A stretch of 64,000 nt of DNA from Mariannaea sp. PMI_226 (lineage: Eukaryota > Ascomycota > Sordariomycetes > Hypocreales > Nectriaceae). Positions 48,191 through 60,307 of the stretch are shown here, piece by piece. The translations under genes and the position numbers were made by a program. Below the pieces are notes generated by a model. That model did not search any database. It saw only the letters and a list, made by a program, of their open reading frames with translations, and had not been told where the DNA came from. The stretch is from assembly GCA_024336345.1 (NCBI GenBank), contig JANFOG010000004.1:1240001-1304000 (forward strand). Direction: 5' to 3'. The number at the start of each line of letters is the position of its first letter. Position 1 is the stretch's first letter.

Positions 48191-49708
48191 TCAGACGACT
48201 GCAACAGTCGGTCGACGAGAGTCATTGTATCCAGGAAGAATGCTATTTCCCTGGAATCGCTCTGATGGGACCTGCATCAGGCGCGGCATGAGATGGAACT
48301 CAGCAGCCTCTTGTTCAGAGGCAGCCATGACGCTCTCAAAGGAAGGGAGATCGTTGTCCTGAGCAGGCATGTTGACGTTCTCAACAGCGATCTGAATAGG
48401 AAGGGTGAGGTTGATATTGGTGTTGTTAGGCCCAGCGGAGATGGTCAGATGAATGAAATAAGATCGGCTGCTGATGCAGGAGTTGAACGAAGGCAAAAGG
48501 AACTTGTTGTTGCCATGGGGAACCTTGAAGGGAATTCTGAGCGTTGAAACATATCGGTTGGGCGATGGAGCGACCACCTTGTGGTGACGCCCCGTAACGC
48601 TATCCGACTCAAATCCGTCCTCCTCAGGCCAGCTGCTGCTCGAGTAGCCGGAATCGCGGCGCTGAAGCTGGCTTGCGAGCTCCCAAGTCAACACATCAAC
48701 CGGGGCGATAGGCATGTTGGTAGTAGTAGAGTAGGTAAGGCAAGGGTTGCTCTGGTGCTTAATACGGGCTCCCATGTTGGGGAGATTGCTCATGGGAGCA
48801 TTGCTGAAGAAAGTGGTGGCTTGGAGCTTGGCGGTGATGGAGTTGATCTTGGGAGGAGCCACATCGGCGGAAGAAGGGTCGAATGCAAGATTGACTCGCA
48901 TCGTTGACTCGCTCACGTGGAGGCCATCGGCGGTCATGACTACGGCGCCAGGCTGAAGAGCCTTGGCAGTGAGCGTTCCCTGCTTGGCAGAGAAGAGGTT
49001 CTTGCGGATGGTCTTGGTCTTGGACTGCTGATATCTCTCGTCGGCGGCAGAAATCTCGAGAGGAGCATCCTCGGGAAGCGAGGGCAAGACTTTGACCATG
49101 TGAAAGCCCTCGAGGGGCATGCTGCGGGCCTCTCCGGGGGTGTCATGGAAAACACCAGCCCGGATGGCATATTCGATGTTGGCCATCTCAGGGGACTGGT
49201 CATCGTCCTCCCAGAAGCCCATGGTCGGGGGAAGTCTCAAGTGGGCATCCCGAACGGAGGGGTTGTCAACATGATGAGTGCAGGCACTCAGTGTCAACTG
49301 GTGAGGGACCACAAAGTGGAAGGGGAGGGTGTAGGTGCGGCCAGCTTGGAAAACACGAGAGCTGGGGATATCTGAAGCACTGATGGGCATGCTCAATTTC
49401 ATAAAAGGTCGGGAGGCATAAGTGGCATACTGGTTGACAAAGTCAACGCGAGTGTATGCGGTGCCAGTGAAGAGAATCTCAACATCACTGAAGGGCACGT
49501 CGCGGGTTGGGTGCACAATGGCATGGCCGGACACGGTTGAGCCCGAAGTGTAGGCTTTTGAGCTCCAGTGGTTGTCGAGCTTGACCTCGATGCCCGTCTT
49601 GCCAGGGCGAGACTGCTTGGTCCGGGGACCGTCGGTAGCCAAAGAAGCCATTATGTCTTGGGAGAGTTGGAGAAGATGGGAAGCAGTTGAGCTGACAGCC
49701 CTCGCCAT
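48191..49708 (-). CDS. Arrestin-like domain protein
   Basis: An intronless frame of 505 residues with an arrestin-like N-terminal domain (about 36-200) and a C-terminal one (about 235-455). Typical pieces are KLDNHWSSKAYTSGSTVSGH near residue 43, FSDVEILFTGTAYTRVDF and AGRTYTLPFHFVVPHQL. Such alpha-arrestins in fungi usually act as adaptors that bring a HECT ubiquitin ligase to membrane transporters, but I see no clear PPxY ligase-binding motif, so the role is inferred only from the fold. Two ATGs are possible: 49708 in an excellent GCCATGG context, and 49651 (residue 20). A TATA-like element (49731-49740) lies only 23 nt before the first ATG and would fit the second start. A long CT-rich leader on the minus strand fits the first. 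Confidence 0.85.
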   Translation of the reverse strand: MARAVSSTASHLLQLSQDIMASLATDGPRTKQSRPGKTGIEVKLDNHWSSKAYTSGSTVSGHAIVHPTRDVPFSDVEILFTGTAYTRVDFVNQYATYASRPFMKLSMPISASDIPSSRVFQAGRTYTLPFHFVVPHQLTLSACTHHVDNPSVRDAHLRLPPTMGFWEDDDQSPEMANIEYAIRAGVFHDTPGEARSMPLEGFHMVKVLPSLPEDAPLEISAADERYQQSKTKTIRKNLFSAKQGTLTAKALQPGAVVMTADGLHVSESTMRVNLAFDPSSADVAPPKINSITAKLQATTFFSNAPMSNLPNMGARIKHQSNPCLTYSTTTNMPIAPVDVLTWELASQLQRRDSGYSSSSWPEEDGFESDSVTGRHHKVVAPSPNRYVSTLRIPFKVPHGNNKFLLPSFNSCISSRSYFIHLTISAGPNNTNINLTLPIQIAVENVNMPAQDNDLPSFESVMAASEQEAAEFHLMPRLMQVPSERFQGNSILPGYNDSRRPTVAVV

Positions 49709-49730
49709 GGCGAATGTGCGTGTTCCTTAA

Positions 49731-50320
49731 TTATATATAAAAATGCGCTGGGTAAGAGCACGGGAATCCAGCCCGTGGCACGCCTTGCTATCTAGTCTAA
49801 GTTGAATTGGGTTGCTGGAGCTGTGAGCCTTGATGGTCCGGAAGGGCGTGAATGGAGTGGACGGAGTAAACGGAGAGGTGGGAGGCGGAGGTGGGGGGGA
49901 AGAGGGGTGTGGGTATACCAAAAGGTATTGGGGGATAGAGATGGAGATGGAGGCGAAAAAAGAAGCAGACCAAGAGAGTAGTTCCCTTGTTTTTTTCTTC
50001 CCTCTCCGGCTTCGAAGTTCTCTCTGTGTTTGCGTCGCTGTATTGCGTGCGAGCGATGCCTTGCTTAAACTGGAGTAGCCAGCTGGGGCTTTTTTACGGG
50101 TTCCTGAACGGGGGGAGGTGTGTTTAGGAGGGAGGAGTACGCTGAGAGGAGGTCTCGAACAGTGAGCCAGGCCAAAGATGGCAGTTCAATACGAGCGCTT
50201 AAAAAAAGAACGTGGAGCTTTTTCTTCCTGTTCGTGGAGAGATAATTTTTTTCTTCTTCTTGCTGGTCCTTTTTTTTTTTCGCGGAGAGAAGTCGTGGAG
50301 ATGTCTCGCGGAGAAAGGGG
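49731..50320 (-). promoter_or_regulatory. TATA-like element and CT-rich leader of arrestin-like gene
   Basis: On the minus strand TATATATAA lies at 49731-49739, and 49820-50320 is strongly pyrimidine-rich with T runs. This resembles a fungal core promoter and leader of the arrestin-like gene. The two signals imply different transcription starts. Confidence 0.45.
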
Positions 50321-53300
50321 AGAAAGATATGTGGGAACGGTGAGCAAAAGTCGGAGGGATGGGAGCGCGCTCTGCTTTCATATTTGTAAGTTCAGCTGAT
50401 GTGGTGGCATCGTCATGTGTGATGGGATGGATATGTTTATCCAATGGCGATTAGTAAGAATGAAATGGCATGTGAAGCTGAGATGGGATTAATAAGATGC
50501 TTTTGACGTCTTGGATTAGCAATAAGCTGCTGATGATCAACGCTGTCAAGTGCAGGGCGCGAGCAAGAATGTGTCACGGTGGCCAGCTTCTTTTGCCGTG
50601 TCTATACCTAATGTCATGCAGCGGTGATCGCATTCGATCGCTGGGCAAGCTGGCTGGTGTAGTGGTGGTGGTGGTGACAGGCTTCCCTGTTAGGTAGTGT
50701 GTGAGTGTGGGAGAGCTGCCCAGCTGCTCCAGTACTGTACGGTAACTAACAGTAGAAGCCCGGACCGCCCTTCCCCCCTGGTAACACGTCCCGGCACATT
50801 TGCACTGGGAACCGAGCCACACGGTGAAATGGGACCAGGTGCCCGGTAACGTATATACAGTACGTAGGTACCTTTCCAGAACGTAGTAGCCAGAGGTAAT
50901 AATCTGCTGGCGCAGCAGAGTATTGAACCACTGGACCAGGGATAGACACATCGTGCATTAGCGCCCAATGTGGTTCCCCTGGTCCTGTGCTTTTCTTGCC
51001 CGATGCCGCACGGGAGGAGAGTTCCAGGACCCTTCGACTATAGCTCCAGAGCCTCTTGGTGGTTGCAATGGGGCTCTTTCAGCCCCTAAACCCCTGGCAT
51101 CGTGCAACGAGCCAAGTAATATTCGCGTTGAGTAGCCTGTGAGGCTCTTTCTGCGAACAAAAGAACTCTAGTTTCAGTTTTTTTTTTTCTAGTTTTTTCT
51201 TGCTGCAGTTGGAAATTTTATCTTCTAAAGTGAGCCTGCTTTTCTCTTGCCTATTAACACAAGATGGAGGTGCTTATTCTCCAACTCAAATCACATTTTC
51301 CGTGTGGGCTTCCCCTCTCGGATACTCAACCGACACGCCCACGATTACGATGACGATGATGAGCCGTAAGACTTTTGTTGTTGGCGAAAAAAACCGGATC
51401 GGGTTTGTGGCCACTCATCTCCCTCCCACCCTCCCCCTTCCAGTTGTCGTCGCGCAACAACCCTTGTGAATGCTGCACAAAACACGGGAGTGCCGCCGTA
51501 CCCCTTCCCTCATCGGCAGACACGGGGCGTTTCCAGGGGTCAGTCAGAGCTCAGGCGTTCAACAGGCTCCCCGACGCTGGAGCCAACCAGACACAGGCCA
51601 TGTGCCAAAAGCGGCCAAACGGCATTTTTGTTTATTTGCTCAGCAGGGTTCGGGTTAATAAGGCCACAGCCCGGGCCGTTTTGTTAGCTGGGCCCTTCTC
51701 GACACTGGGTCTAGGGTCTCACTTTGTGTTTGTAAGTCGGCGTCCTAAGGCCACACGCCGAATCATTGCCAGCCCTTGATGAGCCCTACGGAGTATACGG
51801 AATCCTGTAGTGCAGAGGATCTTTGTTTGGGTTTTGTTTCCCCCCCTTCCAATACCGTGATATAATTATTGGCATGGTATATAGTATATGAGAGAGATAC
51901 TTGTTTGCGACGTTTCACCATGCATTAATCACACCGAGAGTTCATTATTATGCCATGTCAGTATGAGACCATGCATCAACCAAGTGCCATTTTGACTGTA
52001 GCCTGGAGTTATGTGTGTGATAGCTCTTGTGGGGGTGCCACACTATTGTGTTCTCCTCCCGTTGCGTGATTGCCACCCAGATCTCCGTGATTTGGAGAAC
52101 AGTTCTGAAGTCAGCCATCTCTGGATGGAGAATCATGACTTCACCATTCTCCACGTTTTCCCCATGTGTGTCATATCTGCCTCTCAAACCTGTTTAAAGT
52201 ATGATGCTTCTATTATACAGGCGTAGGTAAAGGAGAGAGAGAAGGGGGAGGGGAGGGTAGGGGGGGATACCACATGTATCATCCCGTCTTCGACTATGGG
52301 CAGTCGGATGCGGAAGCCGATGGAGGCAAAAGTTGGCAAATGAGTACCTAACAAAATCACGTACAATTGAAAATGCAAGCGCGGATCCGTAAGGAGGAGG
52401 AGGCCTAAACTGCAATGTTAGGCCTGATGCTTAGTGCTGGGCGTGTGCCCTGGGCTGCCAGCCGACATACTGTACCTTACCATAGTAGTAGTCACAGCAG
52501 TTACCGTGGGTACCCACTTACAGCAGTAACTGGAAGGACCCTGACACGGAGACCGCCATTGCGGGCATCGGCATCGTGAGATGGGAAGAAATGGGAAGGC
52601 ACGGCGACTGCGGCCCGCGTCTTTCGAGCGCCGGCGGTCAACCAGCAGGCAACGCGAGGAGTCCTTCCTACCTGGACAAAGTGCGTGGCACAAGAAAAAT
52701 TTCTTCCACCCCGTCACTCTCCCGCCTGCCCACATCCACCCCCCATTGCCATCCCCATTCCCCCATCCCCCATCCACATCCACAGCAACATCGGCCTCCT
52801 CTCTGGCGAAATCGAGATTCATATTACCGCCTACAGTAAGCTGTTGTCTATATAGTACTACGATGCACCTTGCGCATGACAAAACAATCGGCTAGCTCAC
52901 GATAGAACCACGTTTTTTTTTTCCAGCCACATCACACCCTCCCTCCCTCCCTCTCTTGTGCTATTCTTGGGCCCTCATGAATCACACATCCTTATTGCGT
53001 TTGACTCGTCCTGGTTTCTATTACATGACAACTATCCGAATGGCCGCTTCTAGCTCATCCGCCTGGCCTCATCGTGACCCTCCCACCATCTCAACACGGG
53101 ATATTATGGTGCAAGTTGGATAGGCTACAGGCTAAAGCACCAAGCACATCTTCATTCCCGTGTATTTCCCTTCATGTCGCCGAAGCTGCCACAAAACATC
53201 CAATCGATCAGGTGTGTCTGGTGACAGGGTGTCGTGCCATTTTGCTATCCGTGCTCGTTCTGATGAGCGCCTCCAGCGCGGCTCTGGCCATCAAAATCTC

Positions 53301-56300
53301 CCATGTTGGTCTGGTGCCTGGCCCCGTTCCCTACCAGCACTGTGACCCGACGAAAAATTCTAATATGCCGCGAGGCACGGCTTTCGAAGTCAGAGGGTTG
53401 CCCTTCCATTCTCGCTCTAGAAGCAGATCATTCTCTCCCGCCACCTTGTGCCGCACGCCGCACCCCTGCAAAAATGAGGCAACAGTCGCTTGGCGTTTTC
53501 CCAAGCTGGATTGTTCAGCAATTACCTGAAAACAGCTGCCACCCCCCCGAATCACGGAGTCGCCTATAAGGCCCCCTCTCATACCCGTTCAGGCCCACCA
53601 GTGACAAGCTTGATACGTTCTCGTGCCCTCGTCCTCTTCACTACACAACTTTCAGTCGTTGAGTATCACCGCTTGCTATTGAATCCACAGTACAGAATTG
53701 TTCCACTTCCATTCTACCCGCCTTATCCAGGACCTCTAGTCTCGCCACCGAGCTGACTATGGTAAAATAGAGAATCCTTCTTTAGCCTAGGTTGGTGCTT
53801 GATCTTGTTCTCTGGCGTTGGACAGACCCATCGAGGATCGTGATCCAGGGGGAGTTGATAGCACAATAATTCCCTTCTTAATATGGGGCTCCTTTTTTCC
53901 CTTTCCCACATCTATGAAAAATTTGCCCATGGCCGTCGTGGAAAAAAGAAGAGAATTGAGAAGCAACTTGAGATCCCTAGGTGAAATTCAAATAAGGGGT
54001 GCGATATTCCCTTTCTCTCTCTTCCTTGCTCAAGATGGGAAACACAGCGACAGTCGTGCAAGTACCCCCCAGACGGACGTCTCTCAACGGAGCTCCCCAG
54101 AATATGAGGATACCTGCTTCGGACTCGACCGACTTGTGGGATGTTGTGGAGGTCGGGGAAGTTGTCTGAAAATGGAGTGGGCCGCTCCGCCGATGTGCCT
54201 CTGGGACAATCCGCTCTCATGCATCATGCTAAGGAGCTTGACTTGGGAGGAGAAGCTTGCCTGGAATGGTTCCCACAAGTAATGGCTTGAGAGACCGGGA
54301 CCTTTGCTAATAAGCTCAAACACCAAAATTGCCCAAAACAACCATGAGGGTGCCAGATCTGGCTTGTGAGTGGCTGGGTTAACAAAACTTACAGGGCATG
54401 GGCCTGACACTCAAGTTGCAGTTGATCTCGACGACAGCCGCCGTAAGATGTAACTGCACTTCCTCTGGCACAACACCAAAACTTGAATCTCACGATGCCT
54501 CGTGCCAACTTGTCAACCAGCCGACTCAACCTCAAGGACTGACGACTTTGGCATCCTTTCTCGTCCAAAAGTCGCCTGTTCGTCTAGCTTTATTCACATG
54601 CCCTTTCTTTACTCGGGCAAAATTTTATACTCCCACAAGTCATCTTATTCTCCACCCGCATACCACCTCTCCCTTGTTCACTTCGGCTCAGAATTGCTCA
54701 TTCAGCGCGCTGTTGCCAAACTGTTTCTTCCATCCCATTGACTTCCAGCCCCTCTCTTGGCCGATGTCGCCAAATAACCCCCATCTACCCCCTCCCCCCT
54801 TCTTACTCTCTCTCCAGGGATCCCTAATAATGAACTCTGCTTTCTCCTCGGTGTGAAACCCACTGAAGCGGGCTTGCCTGGTCGAATGACTAGGAAAAGT
54901 TTGCTAGGGCATTGCGGCTACTCCACCCCTCCTTCACTGATCGGGCTCCCCTGCAGTCAGCTTAGAAGGTCCCTCAAGTTGAGCAGCATTTGCTATGTTT
55001 AGATGCCGCGCAGCGGCAAAGGCCCACTCTGGTGATCAGGGGGGTTGAGCATTATTGCTGCTAGTAAGCCGGCTTCACTTCCAACACACGGAGCTATGAA
55101 AGCGAACCGGCCGAACCACATGGGCTCTCACCGACGCAAAAGTGCATGCATACAAGATACCTTCCACAAAACAAAACCGACTGCAGATATTATGGAATAG
55201 TAGCTTTTCCACTCCTGAGTGCCCGTTGAGGCAGTCAAGCTGCCTTGGGGTGTAGGGTGACGACCGTTGATATTCTTTTCGTTATTTCTTCTCATCACAC
55301 GAGCAGTTCAACACAAACCCACTCACTTACCCTCATCCTCAACATGGTTTTTAGCCTCTACGGTGTATTCTGCCCTTCCTTCTGACGATACCCGGCCCCT
55401 TTCCGGTTCTCTCCAAATTCACGCTCCCTCAGGGCTTTAAGGTTGTGGATGGGGGTTGCATAGTAGGACCCAGTTTGGTCCCCGCCATGGGGAGCTTGAC
55501 TACCGATTCGACTTACACATTAGACTCTTCCATGATTCATTGATTCCGGGCCTCGATCTTATACTGGCCCTCTTCTGTGATCCACTCACGCCCGTGGCCA
55601 AACGCGTCAGGGGTCCATCTGCGACTTCGCGTCGTTAGATCCAAGTGAGTCAACGTGTCGAAGTTATCAATCAGAACGAGGGTACGTAGTGCCGAAGTTT
55701 ATGCATCCGTACCTAGCATGTAAGCAACCGAAATTGCTGTTGCTGACGAGATCTCGATGCTGAAGTATGTATTTGTGGGTAACAGAGCACAAACACCAGA
55801 TGGCACATAGACACTCCAAGAAAATTGAAAAATGAGCAGCTGGTTACAATGGCAATGCCAATTCAATGCCTGTTCCAGTAAAAGGCGTCCCTTGGTTGAA
55901 CTAAACCAATCGTGCTCTCTACTATGGGGTATGAATTGTCCGGTTTGGCATCTGATGGGCCGTCCATATCCGTCGAGGTCCCAACTTTGGATCATGTGTT
56001 CGGTCATCTTGTGAGCCATAGAAAGACAGCGAGTGCAACTCTTGACGGTAATTACTTAGTATCTTAGCCGAAGAGTACGCAGACAGGTGTTATGGACGAT
56101 GTTACAGTTTTGATATCCAATGGACTTGATGGGTTGGTGTTTTCAAGGTGATCAGCCTAACCACCATCATCTGGACTAGTCAGGACAAATCTATCGCATG
56201 CACGTCATCTCTATAGCATATAGGACCAACCAAAGACAAGGAATGGCTGGCTCTTCTTGTATCCCCTTCAAATAACAAGGAGGGAAGAGAAATTCTCCGT

Positions 56301-57074
56301 CATGAGATGGGGCTATCCAATGGTGTCCCAGTCGAATTCTGCAACGGACGGCTTCGCCAAGTAACAGACATCTTGCAATGTTTATATTTGTCAAGTTTTC
56401 GTCATGGCCAAGTTCCATCCATCTAATCCCTTACATCATCGAGCCCTCTCGATACATGGCTACGTGGATAGGATCATCCCGGTCTGGGTCCGCCCCCGAT
56501 ACAACCAATGGCGCTGGTATGCTTGGCCGTCTGCGAGTTAGTTAGCATATCGTACTCGGCACCAACTCAATGGGTGCAGCAGTACAACGATAAGTTAGTA
56601 GGAACCGAGGATGGAAGATATCTTGACAACTGCCCGAATATTTTTGACGCGTTACCGAACTACTCTACGTCAAGTCAGACAAATATAAGCTATAAGCTGA
56701 ACCCCAGCTACTTACACATCTCTCGAGTCCATGGTTCACATCTCTATCAACTGCCAAGAGCCACAGGCAATGGAGCCCATATGATGTCATAACTGTTGAG
56801 AATAAAGACAAAACCTAGGACAGACGAAACCTCGGTACCACAGCGTCAAGGATGTAGTTCACCACTTCCTATCCATCATATAATATCTTCTAAATGTCAC
56901 TACCAGACTTTAAGACTGAACGAACAACTCGCCGACTCCCCAGAGTTAATAAACCAGCCCTGAGTACAGTTTCCACTAAGTCAGACAATTTTGATTTTTT
57001 TTTTCTGTTTCATTAATTCAAGCCGCCATTTCTCTTCTTCCCCTTTGCTCCCGTACAGTGCTTTGTATTTTCGT
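50321..57074. other. Second gene-poor stretch
   Basis: No convincing gene over about 6.7 kb. Open frames are short and compositionally random. CT-rich runs occur near 52.9 and 54.6-54.8 kb. The block at 55.26-55.64 kb looks like a leader followed by a short coding remnant and is listed separately. No transposon motif or long repeat was seen. Confidence 0.45.
55456..55638 (+). pseudogene. Possible relic of an ABC-C transporter N-terminus
   Basis: An open frame of about 60 codons without its own ATG contains QFGPRHGELDYRFDLHIRLF followed by HDSLIPGLDLILALF. This resembles the FGP...RFDFTL-F-E--I start of the first membrane domain in fungal multidrug ABC-C transporters. A leader-like sequence with ATG (55343, MVFSLY) lies just upstream. 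No continuation of the transporter is readable downstream in any frame, so if real this is a truncated remnant. The similarity is short and from memory. Confidence 0.2.
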
Positions 57075-58601
57075 CTAGTCGTGCCAAGAGATATACAGCA
57101 TGATACCAGCACCAATTGCAACAGCCGTGAACTGTACGATCATCTTCTTCAGCTCCTCACCCTTGTTCTTTCCCGTCTCCAAAAGCTCAGGTATCACTGC
57201 AACAGTGCCAACGTAGAGGAAAGTTCCGGCCGTGAAGGGGAGTAGCATATCGCCCCAAGTCTAGAAGACGCGAGTGTCAGTCAACCGATAAACAAAACAA
57301 GGCGAAAGGAGGCCGTGTGAACTAAAAAATGTACTTACCAGGCTGGTACCCCAGATACCCTGATTACGAGCCATAGGCACGTCACTGGCCGGGCTACCCA
57401 ACTCTTGGATAGCGATACCAATCAACGTTCCCAAAAGAGCGCCCAGCGCAGTCACAAACTGAGAACCCATGGCGGCACGCTTGGAGAATCCAGATTGGAT
57501 GAGCAGAGCAAAGTCGCCAACCTCATGGGGAATCTCGTGGAAGAAAACAGCAACGGTAGTAGTAGCTCCAATGGTTGGTGAAGCATAGAAGCTAGCAGAC
57601 ATAGCCAACCCATCGGTAATGTTATGCGTGAAGTCGGCACTGTAGTTGAAGGTTAGCCAAGGAACACGTCTCCTTGAATTATGAAAGAGGAGGGCTGAGT
57701 CCTTACATTAGGTTGAGATAGCCACCTAGCTTAACGCTGGGGTTGATCTCCTTTCCGTGATCATGGGGCTCGGTGGAAACGGCGGTGTCTTTGTTTTCCT
57801 TGTTGCCCTTCTTGCGAGACTTGGCCTCTCCCTCCACTGCCTTGACACCGGTAGATACTGCCTTATCTTCTTCGGCATGAGAGTGGCCGTGTGAATGGTC
57901 GTGACCTGCGCCCCCTGTGGCGATACGCAGAGCTTTGTCCATGGCAACAAATGTCATGAAACCCACCAGAATACCCAGTCCAAGAATCAGATTGCGATTG
58001 GGCTCGACCAGAACAAACCTCACACCATCAGCACTGTCCTCACCCACAAAGATCTCAGGGAGCAGGTGGAATAGGGTGTCGCCGAGAAGACCTCCGACAG
58101 CAAAGGCAACCATGACTGACAGCGAGGAAGGATCGATATTGGTCGGGCAGAGAGCGAGCAAGAAATTGGGAGGGCCAGAGATGTAAAGAGTCGCGAGGAG
58201 GGCGTTTACGGCGGGGCTACCGGGGAAAAGCATAGAGAATGCACGCTCAGTGAAGGACGAGGGCATGGCGGCATGGTGGGCGAGTTTCGCAGCGTTGAGA
58301 TCTTGAACAATTGAGCAAGACTGGGAATTGGTTAGTGTCAGACCCTCTTTGGAATCTCCGTCCTCTTCAGCAACAGGTTCGAAGAGCGACAGAAGGGGGG
58401 GACAAGAGAGGCGGAGGGAGAGGCACGCACCTGAAGCTGCTGATCCAGCTCTTCCAGACTCAAACTGTTGACATCAACGCCTACAGTCTTGCCAGCGGAG
58501 GGCACGGTGGTAGTTCGGGAGTGGACATGGGCATATGCGACGGCAGCGAACCACGAGAGGCACATGGCCGAGAGGTAGATGTTCTTCCTGGAAAGGGCCA
58601 T
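57075..58601 (-). CDS. yke4: ZIP zinc transporter, ZIP7/Yke4 (KE4) type
   Basis: This is a LIV-1/KE4-type ZIP transporter that moves zinc across ER/Golgi-type membranes. Four minus-strand exons, 58601-58431, 58320-57707, 57639-57339 and 57260-57075, join in phase to 423 residues. A signal-like hydrophobic N-terminus ([19 protein letters not shown]) precedes a luminal part. The cytosolic loop carries HDHSHGHSH near residue 190. The metal-binding helices have HNITDGLA and the LIV-1 hallmark HEIPHEVGD. Six to eight membrane segments are expected, the last ending in [13 protein letters not shown]. The ATG at 58601 was preferred to an upstream non-ATG extension because it starts the signal sequence. 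The next gene on the same strand is the GH17 glucanase. Confidence 0.93.
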
Positions 58602-58760
58602 GGTGTCTTTTGCGAGCACGCGAGAAGCCAAACAAGTCGAGATGCGTAGCAAGCCGAGCTAAAGGGGCGAGAAAGAAAGCGAGAAAAGAAACTGGAAAGG
58701 GGAAAAAAAAAAGGGAAAAAAAAAAGAGAAGTAGAGAAGGAAGGAGGAATAGATATTCTC
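58602..58760 (-). promoter_or_regulatory. Pyrimidine-rich core promoter of the ZIP gene
   Basis: On the minus strand 58658-58750 is a nearly pure C/T sequence with T runs of nine or ten, ending about 55 nt before the ATG. Such tracts are common just upstream of fungal transcription starts. Confidence 0.5.
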
Positions 58761-58933
58761 GTCTACTAAATGAGATAAATTAGATGAGATGGTATGCAAA
58801 AGAAAAAGACACAACCAAAGGGATAAGGAGAGTCGAACAGCGATACGGATGAAGCTGAACGGAGGATAAAGACCCAAAGCGCGTGAAGGGACAGATTGAT
58901 GAAGGAGCCAAGCTCAATCCCCACTAGCCACCT

Positions 58934-58964
<31 letters not shown>

Positions 58965-60307
58965 CGCTTGCTCCTCCCCTCTTTCCCCAGAGCTGCCTAG
59001 GCTTGGCAATTGGGCCAGCAAAAATAAAAAAGGAAGGCGGCATGGCGAGCAAGGGATTCGGTTGGTTAAATTAGAAAGGATCTACCGGCTACGGAGCACA
59101 GGCAGTCAAGGTACCTTAGTTATCGTCAGGACACGGATGTTGAAATTCCAAATCTACAGATTAGGTACCTGGTATATAGGTTTTGTTACCTGGTCGTTTC
59201 TGTACAGCTCAGTATTGTATGAATACATACAAGTTGCAATCTGATTCATTCTACATATGAAACAAGAACACACGATGTTAGCAAATAAATGTAGAAAATG
59301 GAAAGCGTTAATCATACCCATCTTCTTGCAGCAATCGGGGTACCTACAGTGGCTACCTAACCTTATCAGTACCTAGCTACCTATGTACACAAACGCGCTG
59401 GTATTACGTCTCGCAACTGGTAGCAAGCCACACTTATGTATGCCCTACGTCCGTGCATGCATGCATCATGACCCGTCCCTACCAGCAAGGGTCGTCGCTA
59501 CGATCGGATCTCGGGAGCAATCGTCTAGCCCGTCAAGTACCCTACCTATGTGCTATTTATTCTGCGCCCATCACGACGTAATGTATTCGAATTAAGGGTA
59601 TCGCCGATACCAATTACGCAGGGATTGCGCCTCCATTCCACGACGTCATTACTATGGCATACTGCTTACATATAGGTGAATGTATTTGCAGGCAGAGCCA
59701 GACTGTCAGGTAGATATGATCTCCCTCGCATACATATATATAGATAGATTACATAGTAAATATGCCACCACTCCCAAGTTCAAGACGTCTGGGCAACCAT
59801 GGACTATTTACTTCATCCCGATAATTGACTATCCACATTCACAAATAATTCGCCCATCTGCTTTCTTCTCTCAAATATAATTGTGTACTCTAACACGGAC
59901 GAGGAATACATAGGCGGGGAAATGCATTCCTCCATCACATCTCACTTGTAAAATGCATCTCATCTTCACAGGTCAAATAAGTCCAAAAAAAATCTGAAAG
60001 TAAACCTGATTCAGAATATCCAAACAGTGAGAAACAACTCTCTCCTTTCCATCTTTTTACCAACTGGCCCAGCACAGCGTGCCAGTCGGTAATGTGGATG
60101 GTATAGCATGTAGCACAAGACGGTTGAGAGACAATAAGAACCAGCCATTGTTTTCTATCCTAGTTGCTCAATTCTTGGCAACTTCAAATGCTATCTAATG
60201 TATATGCAATTAAAAAATCTTGAGGTTTAGAAAAAATGGATACAGGAGGGGACCTTTTTTTGCCCAAAAATAAACCATAAGTAATCGTAGATGACCACGT
60301 ATCCAAT
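58761..60307. other. Intergenic region ZIP/GH17
   Basis: No gene. It holds a 7-bp tandem repeat (58938-58965), a stretch with recurring GGTACCT/TACCTA words (about 59110-59400), and the 3' untranslated region of the GH17 gene on the right. Confidence 0.45.
58938..58965. repeat. 7-bp tandem repeat
   Basis: Four direct copies of RCTGCCC (two with A, two with G at the first position). Confidence 0.8.

Noticed and set aside
53074..54856. Three plus-strand frames of 151-154 codons
   Set aside because: Random-looking composition, no domain, no conserved start context; typical of chance frames in CT-rich DNA.
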